Positions 6,520-15,301 of a DNA stretch of 64,000 nucleotides are shown piece by piece. The DNA lies in assembly GCA_035528495.1 (NCBI GenBank), contig DATKYM010000100.1, positions 1 to 64,000 of the forward strand, read 5' to 3'. The notes under the pieces were generated by a model. The model made no database searches. It saw nothing but the letters and a program-made list of their open reading frames with translations, and had not been told where the DNA came from. The translations under genes and the position numbers were made by a program. Each line of letters begins with the position of its first letter. Position 1 is the first letter of the stretch. This stretch comes from Nitrosomaritimum sp035528495. GTDB lineage: Archaea; Thermoproteota; Nitrososphaeria; Nitrososphaerales; Nitrosopumilaceae.

Positions 6520-8585
6520 ACGCCTGATGTCTCATCTAGCATTGTTAATTGATCTTTCTTTCGTTTAAGTACTGCAAAAATTCCGATTATTATTGCAATC
6601 CACATTGTACTAAAAACGATATTTGAAACGCTTACGTACATGTAAGGAGTTGCATCCATAACGTTTTCTTTAAGGATCTTAGCTTGTGCATTGATATCTA
6701 AAATTCCAGTATGATAAGCAGAGCTATCTTTAGGAACGACAGAAATCTTTTCATTAATTACAATCATAGAATCTACAGCCTTTTCTATCCTAAGAAAATT
6801 TGTTGATTCTGTTGGAAAAATCCAAACAGGGTTTTTTTCTACGATTCCATCATCATTCCAATCCGTAGTTTCCAAGTTTACCATTACTATCGCTAAATCT
6901 TTTTTTATCTCAGACAGATGAGATTGAATTACCACAGTATCTGAGGAACCAACTATGGAATCCATTTGGCCTCGTATTCTATCAAGAGGGTAAATATCAA
7001 CATTATAGCCATAAATTGCCATGAAACCTCCAAAAACGATGATTGCCAAGATTCCAACCATGGAGAGGGTGTAAATTTTATTCGCCATTTTTTCGTCCTT
7101 GGTAAGAACACGTGGTTGGGTTGATTTATTTCTTTTAAAACTAGTATGAGAGACACTCATGAATGCAATAAAGAAAAATCCCACTGTTTGCAGTCCTATA
7201 ATAGGTACAAAGATAGGATTGTTTGAAAATATAGAAATTAAAATTCCCATTATTCCATAAACCCCAAAAAAGATTTCAAGTAAAGTAGTTTTGGTAAATG
7301 GTAAATTGTATGCTTTATCTCTCCAGTTATCTTGTTTGTTTATTATCCCATATTTTGGAGTCCGTAAAAATTCATTTTTTCTTCCAAACACGGCATCAAA
7401 AACTGCTACTGTATTATTCACTGACATTCCAGCATTATAGACAAGTAATGAGGGTAAGATTTTGGCTTTTGATTTCCACGATTTGTTATACATTTTTTGA
7501 ATTATCATAAGATATGCCCCAGGCCCCATAGCAAGATATGTTGCAATAGTCAAAGCAGGAATAAAGCTTACAACATAGAGATTGATATCACCAGCTAAAA
7601 GAATAGGTAATGCTAAAAATTGAATTAGCATCAATGGATAAACTATGTGACGTGTTAATTGAATAAAGGCCTGAATTTTTGCCTCAATGGAAACTTTTCT
7701 TTTAATAGCAATTCCTCCAAGTAGTTTAATAGCACATTGTATTGATCCTTTAGCCCATCGGAACTGCTGTCGCTTTGCTGCATTCATTTGAACTGGAAGT
7801 TCTGCATCAACAACAATATCAGGTAAGAAAACACATTTCCATCCTTTCATTTGTGCCCGATAACTCAAGTCTAAATCTTCTACTAGCGTTGCAGTGTGCC
7901 AACCCCCAGCATCCTCTATACAACTACGCTTCCAAATTCCTGCAGTTCCATTAAAGTTCATAAATAAATGAGAGTTACTTTTTGCCTTTTGTTCGATTAG
8001 AAAATGAAAGTCCAGACTTAATGCTTGTGCTCTAGTTATTGATGAATAGTTTTCATTAACATGTCCCCATCTACATTGTATTAGTCCAATATCAGGTTTC
8101 GAAAAGTGCGGAATTGCCCGTTTAAGAAACCATTCAGGAGGAATAAAATCAGCATCAAAGATTGCAACAAATTCTGAATCTGTTGTTAGCATTGCATGTT
8201 TGAGCGCTCCTGCTTTGTACCCCTTTCTAGTTCCACGTCTAATATGGTCAATTTGAAATCCCTTTTTTTTATAATCATTTACTGCATCAGCTAAAAGGTC
8301 AACCGTATCATCATCAGAATCATCTAAAACCATAATTTTCATTTTGTCTTTAGGATAATCTAACGCACATACAGCATCAACTAAGCGCTTGGCTACATAT
8401 TTTTCATTATAAATTGGAAGCTGAATAGTTACTGATGGAGTACCAAGATCCTTTGTAATTAAGGATTCTTTTCTTCTAGTTGAAAGAAAAGTCAGATAGT
8501 AAAAGTTTAGAGTATATGCCGTAATTATTATAGCTGAAATTATAAAAAGATCAAATACAAATTGGCTGAAAGGATTAACTGCCAT
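6516..8585 (-). CDS. membrane glycosyltransferase family 2, cellulose-synthase-like, 689 aa
   Basis: A GT-A domain follows one N-terminal helix (about 10-32). Visible catalytic motifs are DDS (88-90), DAD (144-146), VED (235-237) and QQFRW (273-277), the D, D, D, Q-x-x-R-W signature of processive GT2 synthases (cellulose, hyaluronan, curdlan type). About four to six membrane spans follow (roughly 305-345, 430-480), then a soluble loop (about 530-655) and a last helix (about 655-680). It should polymerise or transfer sugar from a nucleotide sugar at the cytoplasmic face and pass the product outward, probably for extracellular glycan. No PilZ domain is seen. The substrate is unknown. Confidence 0.88.
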   Translation of the reverse strand: MAVNPFSQFVFDLFIISAIIITAYTLNFYYLTFLSTRRKESLITKDLGTPSVTIQLPIYNEKYVAKRLVDAVCALDYPKDKMKIMVLDDSDDDTVDLLADAVNDYKKKGFQIDHIRRGTRKGYKAGALKHAMLTTDSEFVAIFDADFIPPEWFLKRAIPHFSKPDIGLIQCRWGHVNENYSSITRAQALSLDFHFLIEQKAKSNSHLFMNFNGTAGIWKRSCIEDAGGWHTATLVEDLDLSYRAQMKGWKCVFLPDIVVDAELPVQMNAAKRQQFRWAKGSIQCAIKLLGGIAIKRKVSIEAKIQAFIQLTRHIVYPLMLIQFLALPILLAGDINLYVVSFIPALTIATYLAMGPGAYLMIIQKMYNKSWKSKAKILPSLLVYNAGMSVNNTVAVFDAVFGRKNEFLRTPKYGIINKQDNWRDKAYNLPFTKTTLLEIFFGVYGIMGILISIFSNNPIFVPIIGLQTVGFFFIAFMSVSHTSFKRNKSTQPRVLTKDEKMANKIYTLSMVGILAIIVFGGFMAIYGYNVDIYPLDRIRGQMDSIVGSSDTVVIQSHLSEIKKDLAIVMVNLETTDWNDDGIVEKNPVWIFPTESTNFLRIEKAVDSMIVINEKISVVPKDSSAYHTGILDINAQAKILKENVMDATPYMYVSVSNIVFSTMWIAIIIGIFAVLKRKKDQLTMLDETSGV

Positions 8586-8639
8586 ACCGTATAGCTAATC
8601 AAGCTACGTGGTGGCTATTTATACGTGTAAACTTAGGAT

Positions 8640-9587
8640 TTATTTTTGTTCAAAAATCTTGATAGCCGATGGTGGACATACACCTTCACAAGCAAGGCAG
8701 AAAATACAATCAGGTTCTTTTGACATTAGGGGTTTTTTTTCAGATGCAACATTTCCGGGGGTGTTAAACCATTCGTAAACTCCAACAGGACACGCTTCTA
8801 TACATGCACCATCTGCAATACAAATATCATAATCTACAGATACAAACTCTCCCCATACTCCTAATTGTTTATTGTCTGCACCACGTCGTCCCCATGTCTT
8901 AATGGAATATCCTGAAGCGCTAAATGCAGCAGTGGCCCTCATTTTTGATTTAAACTCAACATCGATTGGACCAGATTTGGGACCATCAAGTTCAGGAATT
9001 GCAGGTCCCCCTTCATCTCCCGCTAATTCTTCTACAGGTTTTGGTTTTGGTTTAGCATCAAGGACTATTTTTGCCAAAGGAGTCATTTCTTCTAATTTTA
9101 TAATTGCGTTTAGTTCAGATATTTTTTCATCTTTAATTATAGAATCAATCATCTTATCGGCCAAAATTGTATTTCGTAAAATAGTATCAATAATCATTTT
9201 TGCAAAATGATCTGCTTTTTTCCTATAATCTTTTACCCATTGCGGATCTCCAAATTTTTCAATCGGAAATATTTGATAGATAATATCGACAACTTCTCCT
9301 GTGACAATTTCTACTGTTACAGATAATTCAACTTCTTCATAGCCTTTGGCATCAGGATCATCCATGTTTTGTTCTTTCCAACGATAGGTAGCAAAGATTC
9401 TATCGGCATATGCGTCCATTTCAAATGCCTTTTTCATACCGTCATGAACGGACTTTATTTCGTCTGGATCTTCTAGAGTAATTGGTAATCTATAAAGTCC
9501 CAATTTGAAACCATGTAGAGGATAAACTCCACGCTTTGCAGTAGATGCCTCCATTGACCAAACACGATCTTTTAGGAGTACGGACAT
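8640..9587 (-). CDS. zinc-type 7Fe/8Fe ferredoxin with a large N-terminal domain of unknown function, 315 aa
   Basis: The C-terminal 80 residues match archaeal zinc-containing ferredoxins (Sulfolobus type). Cluster I motif is C-I-A-D-G-A-C-I-E-A-C-P-V, and cluster II is C-I-F-C-L-A-C-E-G-V-C-P. The short W-F-N-T-P-G insertion between them is typical of that group. Cluster I has the Asp of the C-x-A-D-G spacing associated with a 3Fe-4S cluster. The first 215 residues form a separate mixed alpha/beta domain with an acidic/proline linker (about 180-215) and no cofactor motif I can name. Probable role: electron carrier for ferredoxin-dependent enzymes such as the oxidoreductase at 28-31 kb. It lies 37 nt downstream of the 102-aa gene and the rhodanese gene on the same strand. 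Confidence 0.87.
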   Translation of the reverse strand: MSVLLKDRVWSMEASTAKRGVYPLHGFKLGLYRLPITLEDPDEIKSVHDGMKKAFEMDAYADRIFATYRWKEQNMDDPDAKGYEEVELSVTVEIVTGEVVDIIYQIFPIEKFGDPQWVKDYRKKADHFAKMIIDTILRNTILADKMIDSIIKDEKISELNAIIKLEEMTPLAKIVLDAKPKPKPVEELAGDEGGPAIPELDGPKSGPIDVEFKSKMRATAAFSASGYSIKTWGRRGADNKQLGVWGEFVSVDYDICIADGACIEACPVGVYEWFNTPGNVASEKKPLMSKEPDCIFCLACEGVCPPSAIKIFEQK

Positions 9588-9624
9588 TTGATTTCAATAC
9601 ATTGTTTTTCTTTAAAAAGGTTAT

Positions 9625-9933
9625 CTAGTCGTCATCAGGACAAGTAAGTTCCCTAAGTTCAGTGTATTTTTTTTCCATAGCCTCAGCATGTTTTGAGACT
9701 TGGTTTAAATCAAATAGGTTTTTTGAAAAGTACCATCTAATTGGAACCCAATGTCCAATACCATCCATATCATGAATCATACCCTTGTCTGCTTTGACGT
9801 TTAATTTTTCATCAACTGAAGTTTCCTTTACTGTAAGACCTCGTTTGGTTTTATCCTCCATAATAATTTCTGAAGATCCGTCTTTGACATAATAAAAGGA
9901 ACCTTGCTTTAAAATAGGAAGGTCTAAAAGCAA
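9625..9933 (-). CDS. unknown small protein in rhodanese-ferredoxin cluster, 102 aa
   Basis: A soluble acidic protein with W-V-P-I-R-W-Y-F in its centre and a helical end with one cysteine (LTCPDDD). It follows the rhodanese gene by one base, so the two are almost certainly co-transcribed and perhaps translationally coupled, with the ferredoxin next. I do not recognise a family. Context hints at sulfur transfer or Fe-S related work. Confidence 0.65.
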   Translation of the reverse strand: MLLDLPILKQGSFYYVKDGSSEIIMEDKTKRGLTVKETSVDEKLNVKADKGMIHDMDGIGHWVPIRWYFSKNLFDLNQVSKHAEAMEKKYTELRELTCPDDD

Positions 9934-9934
9934 T

Positions 9935-10780
9935 TTATTTTTCCACAGGATTTCCTATCATGTTACCCCATTCAGTCCATGAGCCATCATAGTTTCGAAC
10001 TTGTGGGTAACCAAGCAAATACTTTAGAACAAACCAACTGTGAGAAGATCTTTCCCCAATTCTGCAATAGCATATTACATCTTTATCTGGTGTGATCCCT
10101 TTTGGTTCATAATTTTGTTTAAGCTCATCTACTGATTTGAAAGTCCCATCTGCATCATTTACAGCAGTTGCCCAAGGAATGTTATTTGCACCAGGAATAT
10201 GTCCTCCTCGTTGAGCATGCTCCATTGGATATTCTGGAGGTGCAGTTATTGCTCCTGTGAATTCAGCAGGAGATCTTACATCTACCATTACAGTGTCTTC
10301 TTTATCCAATGCTCTGCTAACATCAAACAAGTACGCACGTAATCCCTCATTAGGTGGTTGTGCCACATATTTGGTCGATTCGAATTGTGGTTCTTCAGTT
10401 GTATATTCTCTATTTTCTAATTCCCATTTTTTTCTCCCACCATCCATTATTTTGAGATTTTCATGTCCGTATATTTTGAAAACCCAAAAAACAAATGCAG
10501 CAAACCAGTTGTTAAAATCACCATACAGAATTACTTCAGTATCAGCAGTAATTCCATTTCTTGCCATCAATTCCTCAAATTGTTTTTTACTGATAATGTC
10601 TCGAGTTATTGGATCATTGATATCTCGTTTCCACCAGATTAAGCTTGCACTTTTGATATGACCTTTCTGATATCCATTTACCGGATCATAATCAACTTCA
10701 ACTAATTTTCTATTTTCATTTGGAGGGTTTTTAGACATCCAATCTGTATCTACTAGAACCTCAGGGTGTGCGTAACTCAT
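9935..10780 (-). CDS. thiosulfate/3-mercaptopyruvate sulfurtransferase, two rhodanese domains, 281 aa
   Basis: There are two rhodanese domains: an inactive N-terminal one (about 1-125, VDTDWMSKN, VEVDYDPVNGYQKGHI) and a catalytic one (about 145-280, VDVRSPAEF). The active-site loop C-Y-C-R-I-G-E-R-S-S-H contains the sulfur-accepting cysteine. Length and layout match SseA/TST enzymes, which move sulfane sulfur from thiosulfate or mercaptopyruvate to a thiol acceptor. It heads a three-gene minus-strand unit with the 102-aa protein and the fused ferredoxin. A second two-domain paralogue lies at 12145-12903. Confidence 0.92.
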   Translation of the reverse strand: MSYAHPEVLVDTDWMSKNPPNENRKLVEVDYDPVNGYQKGHIKSASLIWWKRDINDPITRDIISKKQFEELMARNGITADTEVILYGDFNNWFAAFVFWVFKIYGHENLKIMDGGRKKWELENREYTTEEPQFESTKYVAQPPNEGLRAYLFDVSRALDKEDTVMVDVRSPAEFTGAITAPPEYPMEHAQRGGHIPGANNIPWATAVNDADGTFKSVDELKQNYEPKGITPDKDVICYCRIGERSSHSWFVLKYLLGYPQVRNYDGSWTEWGNMIGNPVEK

Positions 10781-10874
10781 TATATTTCATAAATTTGGTT
10801 TCATACTTAATTGTTTTTCCTCAAGGATACCTCAAAAATATCATTTTTAAGTAAATGAAAATCAGAAAAAGTGG

Positions 10875-11690
10875 TTGAAACTAAACAAAGTTGCGATTGT
10901 TAGTAAAGTAGGGTCAAAGGAATCAGAGGATACAGCCATAGATGTTGCAAAAAAATTTCTGGCCATAAAGTCTAAAGTGTATACCATTGCCCCCATTGAA
11001 GTAAAAGGTGCAATAAAGATTGAAACACTTGCAGATCTAAAAAAAGAGAATTTAGATCTTGTAGTAACACTTGGAGGAGACGGAACCACTCTTAGGGTCT
11101 TCCGGCACTTGGACAATGAAACTCCAATACTTACAATTAACGTAGGAGGAAATAGAGGAATACTTGCAGAGATTACCATAGAAGAGTTAGATAATGCAAT
11201 AAATCAAATTTTAAAAGGTAAGTTCTTTTTAGATAAAAGGATTAGAGTCGTAGCTTCTTGTGGAGGTAAAGAATTTCCTCCAGCATTAAATGAAATTTAT
11301 ATCAATAGAACTAATCTTACTAAAACAGCCGAAATAGAAATTAAATTTCAAAACGATACAGTTAAACAAAAAATGGATGGGGTGATTATTGCAACGCCAA
11401 GTGGTTCAACAGGTCATTCATTTTCATTAGGTGGGCCAATCCTTCATGAAAGTCTTAATGTACTGATAATTACGCCTGTAGCACCTGTCTATAGATTAGA
11501 ATCGATTGTGGTTCCCGATGAAAAAATAGAAATAATATCATCACATGATTGCCACATAGTTATGGATGCACAGGTTGTAAAATCTGCTGGCTATGAAGAA
11601 CCAATCATAATAAAAAAATACAAAAAACCTGCAGTCTTTATAAGATTAAAGAAAAAAGGACTAAGACAGATGAGCAAACTTGGATTTTAG
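10875..11690 (+). CDS. nadK: NAD kinase, 271 aa
   Basis: The phosphate donor motif G-G-D-G-T (67-71) and the second signature S-G-S-T-G-H-S (about 176-182) identify the NAD/polyphosphate kinase family that makes NADP from NAD. The length is typical. The start is TTG (MKLNKVAIVSK); no ATG fits the conserved N-terminal beta strand. It overlaps the downstream Nob1 gene by 11 nt and is the first gene of that pair. It is cytoplasmic. Confidence 0.93.
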   Translation: MKLNKVAIVSKVGSKESEDTAIDVAKKFLAIKSKVYTIAPIEVKGAIKIETLADLKKENLDLVVTLGGDGTTLRVFRHLDNETPILTINVGGNRGILAEITIEELDNAINQILKGKFFLDKRIRVVASCGGKEFPPALNEIYINRTNLTKTAEIEIKFQNDTVKQKMDGVIIATPSGSTGHSFSLGGPILHESLNVLIITPVAPVYRLESIVVPDEKIEIISSHDCHIVMDAQVVKSAGYEEPIIIKKYKKPAVFIRLKKKGLRQMSKLGF

Positions 11691-12186
11691 AATTCTAGAT
11701 GCAAGTGCATTTTATGCAGGGATTCCGTTTGGGAGTGTCAATGACTGCTACACTACATCGATGGTATATGAGGAAATAAAACATATCAAGAAAAATCACG
11801 AAGTTTTAGAAACATTACTGGAAACTAGTAGATTAAAAATTAGAGAACCGAATCAAGAGGCCATGGATTTAGCTATCACAGCTGCTAAAAATACAGGGGA
11901 TTATCAACAACTTTCAAAACCGGATTTGTCAATTATTGCTTTATGCATAGATCTTGAAGGTCAATTAATTACAGATGATTTTTCAATCTCAAATGTTGCA
12001 AAAAATCTAGGGTTAAAAATTTCCCCCATAATGACCAGCGGTATCAAAGATGTAGGAAGATGGATTCATTATTGTCCAGGTTGTCGCTCTAACCATAAAA
12101 ATGGCATAGAGTGTCCAATGTGCGGGACACCTCTTAAAAAAAAATTAATCAAGAGGCAAACCTCTGCCGTTCCACTCAACAAATGA
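11680..12186 (+). CDS. rRNA maturation endonuclease Nob1 (PIN domain plus zinc ribbon), 168 aa
   Basis: The N-terminal PIN domain has the conserved acids D7 (ILDAS), E32/E33 (YEEIKH), D in KPDLSI and D-D in ITDDFS. A short zinc ribbon follows: C-P-G-C...C-P-M-C. PIN plus this ribbon is the architecture of Nob1, which makes the final cut at the 3' end of 16S/18S rRNA. The start is TTG inside the last codons of nadK (11-nt overlap). Its 3' end overlaps the convergent rhodanese gene by 42 nt, an unusually long tail-to-tail overlap. Confidence 0.88.
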   Translation: MDFRILDASAFYAGIPFGSVNDCYTTSMVYEEIKHIKKNHEVLETLLETSRLKIREPNQEAMDLAITAAKNTGDYQQLSKPDLSIIALCIDLEGQLITDDFSISNVAKNLGLKISPIMTSGIKDVGRWIHYCPGCRSNHKNGIECPMCGTPLKKKLIKRQTSAVPLNK

Positions 12187-12903
12187 GCCATCAAAGAGTT
12201 TTACATGGTTAAATCCTGCAATCAACAGTTGGACTAAAAGACTTGATGCTCTATGTCCATGCATGCAATAGCATACAATTTCAGATTCTTTAGAAATATT
12301 ATTTTTTGAAAACATATCTTCCAAAAAAATTTTTTCTTGAAATAAATTCCCAGTGTAACTAATGCCTTCAGTAAATGGAATTAATTTTGAATTAGGTAGA
12401 TGACCCATCATATATTCTTGAGGACTACGAGCATCTAAAATTACAAAATTGTTTAAATTCTCACTCAGATTTTTGTATTCTATTCTAATTTTTGGGTTTA
12501 TCTTCAGAGAAAAAGAAACAGGTTTTGGGGAGAATATTTTTTTTGTAAAATCAAATCCTTTTTCCTGAAGTCCAGAAATGTTTGAATCAAGAATATGAGT
12601 ATTTTTGTGACCCAAATAAAGAAGAGTCCATGCAATTCTAGCAGCAGAAGGATCCATCGAATCTCCGATAACAAGTACAGTTTTTGTGTCATCTATTCCA
12701 ATAGAACCAAAAAGAGAAGATAGCATGTCTTCATCACCAACTAAATTTGAACCGAATTGATCAAATTTGATTACTTGTTCTATGGTTAGTGATTGAGAAT
12801 TTCTCAAGTGTCCGTAAAGAAACATTGTTTTTGGCCGTGTGTCTAAAATTACAAGATCTGGATTAGATTGATTATTTTTTAACCATTCAGTTGAAACTAA
12901 CAC
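12145..12903 (-). CDS. rhodanese-type sulfurtransferase, two domains, 252 aa
   Basis: Two rhodanese domains are seen (VILDTRPKTMFLYGHL and VILDARSPQEYMMGHL). The catalytic loop in the second is C-Y-C-M-H-G-H-R-A-S-S. It resembles the SseA-like paralogue at 9935-10780 but is shorter and has a different active-site loop, so substrate preference probably differs. Its last 14 codons are antisense to the end of the Nob1 gene. It may be the last gene of the minus-strand exosome superoperon (35 nt after the XPF-type nuclease). Confidence 0.88.
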   Translation of the reverse strand: MLVSTEWLKNNQSNPDLVILDTRPKTMFLYGHLRNSQSLTIEQVIKFDQFGSNLVGDEDMLSSLFGSIGIDDTKTVLVIGDSMDPSAARIAWTLLYLGHKNTHILDSNISGLQEKGFDFTKKIFSPKPVSFSLKINPKIRIEYKNLSENLNNFVILDARSPQEYMMGHLPNSKLIPFTEGISYTGNLFQEKIFLEDMFSKNNISKESEIVCYCMHGHRASSLLVQLLIAGFNHVKLFDGSFVEWNGRGLPLD

Positions 12904-12937
12904 AAATGTTTCAGATTTTTTAATTTATTTAACGGTA

Positions 12938-13642
12938 TCAGGTGTCATGTAATGTTTTTTGGTTTGATTTTTTTAGAAATTTACTTTCAGATTCAAGCAT
13001 TTTCTTTATTTTTTTTGAACGAGCTTCGCCAAGACCCTCTACCTTGGCAAGTTCTGATATTGTAGCATTGAGTGCATTTATTGGAGAGCCAAACTTTTCC
13101 AACATTCGAGTGGCAAATTTTTCCCCAACTCCTGGAAGACTGCAAAGAGAAGAAAGTTGTTGTTTCTCTAAATCATTTGATTTCCTAATTTTTTTCAAAA
13201 ATGGGCCTTTAGGAGAGTCTTTTCTTGAACACATCGATAAAAGTAGTTTTGCAGTATGAGCAGCGTTAGGAGTGGGGATTACTGGAATTTTAAAATCAAT
13301 AACTACTGTTGAGAGAGCACCATAGAATACTAGTGGATTTTCAGCTATCTCTTCGATTTCATCAACGTTTCCCTCCATCAGAACTACAGGGAATTCAAAA
13401 TTTTCCTTTAGTCTGGTGCATTGGTCAAATAATCGTCCATCGAATATAGAGGCCAATAGATCTCGAATACTTTTTCTTTCGACTATAGTTTCAGGAGCTA
13501 CAATATAATCACCAATAGGAAGAGTCTTCATCTCTACATTCAGTCCGATTGATTTGAGAAGATCAGGAATTCCACTTTTCCTTTCTCTTTCATCGACGAC
13601 TATTCGTAAATTTTCTAATTTCACCAAATCTACTTCAAGCAA
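12938..13642 (-). CDS. ERCC4/XPF-type nuclease with helix-hairpin-helix, 234 aa
   Basis: The ERCC4 nuclease domain fills about 10-140, with the catalytic pattern VDERERKSG, GDYIV and V-E-R-K-S-I-R-D-L (the E-R-K-x3-D core). Tandem helix-hairpin-helix motifs follow at about 165-225 (LCSLPGVGEKFA, VEGLGEARSKKI). This is the short archaeal XPF form without the helicase part; it cleaves branched or flap DNA in repair and usually acts with PCNA. It ends in KTLHDT, with no clear PIP box. It sits in the exosome superoperon. Confidence 0.92.
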   Translation of the reverse strand: MLEVDLVKLENLRIVVDERERKSGIPDLLKSIGLNVEMKTLPIGDYIVAPETIVERKSIRDLLASIFDGRLFDQCTRLKENFEFPVVLMEGNVDEIEEIAENPLVFYGALSTVVIDFKIPVIPTPNAAHTAKLLLSMCSRKDSPKGPFLKKIRKSNDLEKQQLSSLCSLPGVGEKFATRMLEKFGSPINALNATISELAKVEGLGEARSKKIKKMLESESKFLKKSNQKTLHDT

Positions 13643-13675
13643 TTTATTAATATCTTAATTGAAATTTTGATTCCC

Positions 13676-14086
13676 TTATTTTCTTGGGTTATCAGGAGGG
13701 GTATTTACCTGAGTATTTGTAGTTGGACCTGTAGGAGTTCCACTTTTCATCATTTCTGTGATTTTAGCCTCTTGTTCTTTTAGATTCTCTTTTAGTCTAC
13801 CTTCTTGTTTTTCAAGAACTGTCGAACGAGTTTTAGCAAGCTCGCCTCTTTCTTCAAGGTCTTCAATGAGTTCTTTTTTAGTAGATTTTATCAAAATGGA
13901 GCCTGTGTGTTTATACACAATATCTTCATCTAGTGCCTTTTTTAGTTCTTCAAGGGATTTTTCAATCTCAATTTTTTCCATTTCAATTTGTTGTTTTTGT
14001 TGCATTATTGCTTGGAGATTTTGTTGAGATTGCTGCATTTTCATTAATTGCTCCTGAAGCCAGGGAGGCATTTGTCCAGTTGACAT
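13676..14086 (-). CDS. pfdB: prefoldin subunit beta, 136 aa
   Basis: Two long helices (about 5-50 and 80-112) are joined by a beta-hairpin region (VYKHTGSILIKS), the prefoldin beta layout. The hexameric chaperone (two alpha, four beta) captures unfolded protein and hands it to the thermosome. The last 20 residues are a Thr/Pro/Asn-rich tail. The alpha subunit is at 45753-46178. Presence next to the exosome genes follows the common archaeal arrangement. Confidence 0.92.
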   Translation of the reverse strand: MSTGQMPPWLQEQLMKMQQSQQNLQAIMQQKQQIEMEKIEIEKSLEELKKALDEDIVYKHTGSILIKSTKKELIEDLEERGELAKTRSTVLEKQEGRLKENLKEQEAKITEMMKSGTPTGPTTNTQVNTPPDNPRK

Positions 14087-14128
14087 ATCATTCGAGAGAT
14101 TTTAATTTCATTATATCTTTACCGGAGG

Positions 14129-14797
14129 TTATATCGAGTATTGGGAATAAAATTGATCTAGTCGTTGCTCAAGTAATTCATGATAGTCATCAGGGTTTTT
14201 AATGAATTCAATCCTAGTGTTTTTTTCGCTTGAAACAAGAATTACAATTTGCTCCACTTTAATCCCTGTAAGTTCCCTAAACATTTCTCCGTATGATGTT
14301 GCTTGAATAAAATGATCCGTAAGCCATTCTTCTCGTTGATTGCTTCGTTTGGTCTTGTAATCAATTATAGATAATTTTCCATCATATTCTGCAATACAGT
14401 CCGAAGTTCCTGCAAGTTTCATTTTGTTGCTGTATAGTCTTAATTCAATACCATGAATATCATTAATTTTATCTACAAAAGGAAGAAGGTTGTTAAAATG
14501 AGCCTCAGAAAAGAGTCTGAATTTCTCAGAATGCTCTATTCCGTTTAAATAATTTTCAATCAGTTTGTGGGTTTCAGAGCCAATTAACGCAGCTTGTTGA
14601 GTAATGTAATCTGCGGCAATTTCCTGTTCTTTCCAGTTTTGTAAGCTTTGTTGTTTTTCTAGAGTCTGTGTTTTTTGTAAAATGGTTGTAATTGATGGAT
14701 ATATTATTCCACTTGGTGTTTGGTAATAATGTCCGTCATCTTTTTCGATAAGTTCTGATTGTGTAAAGTTGACGGGAACATGATTAAATTTAGCCAT
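14129..14797 (-). CDS. PD-(D/E)XK exonuclease, RecB/MGME1-like, 222 aa
   Basis: Core motifs are a helix with I-G-S-E-T-H-K-L-I-E (about 72-81), then G-T-S-D-C-I-A-E-Y and I-I-D-Y-K-T-K (about 129-151), giving the E, D, D-x-K active site, and a later Q-A-T-S-Y-G-E-M-F motif. This is the small single-domain RecB-type nuclease form found in phage and mitochondrial MGME1 relatives, which trim single-stranded DNA ends. No cysteine cluster is seen, so it is not Cas4. It lies within the exosome superoperon. Confidence 0.82.
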   Translation of the reverse strand: MAKFNHVPVNFTQSELIEKDDGHYYQTPSGIIYPSITTILQKTQTLEKQQSLQNWKEQEIAADYITQQAALIGSETHKLIENYLNGIEHSEKFRLFSEAHFNNLLPFVDKINDIHGIELRLYSNKMKLAGTSDCIAEYDGKLSIIDYKTKRSNQREEWLTDHFIQATSYGEMFRELTGIKVEQIVILVSSEKNTRIEFIKNPDDYHELLEQRLDQFYSQYSI

Positions 14798-14858
14798 TTT
14801 TTTTCTTGATTATTTTTAAATTATAGTTTTTTAAATTTTATAAATCACTTCACAAAAA

Positions 14859-15104
14859 TTATTTTTTGACAGATTCAATTGCATCATAGCTTGCCTGAAT
14901 TAATCTCAAGCTAGAATTAAGATTAGCTCGAAGATGGGGAATATGATCTGATTCAATAGAAATAATAATTTTATCTGTGAATTTCATATTTGTGTTTGTC
15001 GGATTTTCTGGATAAAATTTATTATCGGTGTTTATTGAATCAAAAATTGCTTTTGTTTTCTCTTTGGCATTAACAATTATTTTTGCACTAAAGTTTGACG
15101 TCAT
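14859..15104 (-). CDS. KEOPS complex subunit Pcc1, 81 aa
   Basis: A short alpha/beta protein with the Pcc1 pattern: beta strands at both ends of an Ile-rich middle (KIIISIESDHI) and a final helix L-R-A-N-L-N-S-S-L-R-L-I-Q-A-S-Y-D. Pcc1 dimerises the KEOPS complex, which makes t6A in tRNA. It starts inside the end of the L37Ae gene (17-nt overlap), the usual archaeal order. Confidence 0.87.
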   Translation of the reverse strand: MTSNFSAKIIVNAKEKTKAIFDSINTDNKFYPENPTNTNMKFTDKIIISIESDHIPHLRANLNSSLRLIQASYDAIESVKK

Positions 15105-15297
15105 ATGCTAATCCAGCAACCTTGAAGGTGCATTTTTTACAGGACCAAATTCCAACGGCGTCTCTTCCAAACTGTTTAGAACCACAGTCAGGACAAGTTC
15201 TCTTTTCTTTTAGTAGAAGATGAATTTTTGTATATTGCTTTCTAGGTTTAATTCCATATCTAGCTCCTAATCCTTTTAGAGATTTTTTCTTGGCCAT
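15088..15297 (-). CDS. rpl37ae: 50S ribosomal protein L37Ae, 69 aa
   Basis: A basic protein with the zinc ribbon C-P-D-C (about 35-38) and C-K-K-C (about 53-56), spaced as in L37Ae/eL43, and the N-terminal motif G-L-G-A-R-Y-G. It sits between Rrp42 (4-nt gap) and Pcc1 as in many archaea. Confidence 0.95.
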   Translation of the reverse strand: MAKKKSLKGLGARYGIKPRKQYTKIHLLLKEKRTCPDCGSKQFGRDAVGIWSCKKCTFKVAGLAYDVKL

Positions 15298-15301
15298 TTT
15301 A

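Noticed and set aside
14129..14797. Cas4 identity for the RecB-type nuclease
   Set aside because: It lacks the four cysteines of the Cas4 Fe-S cluster and sits in the exosome operon.
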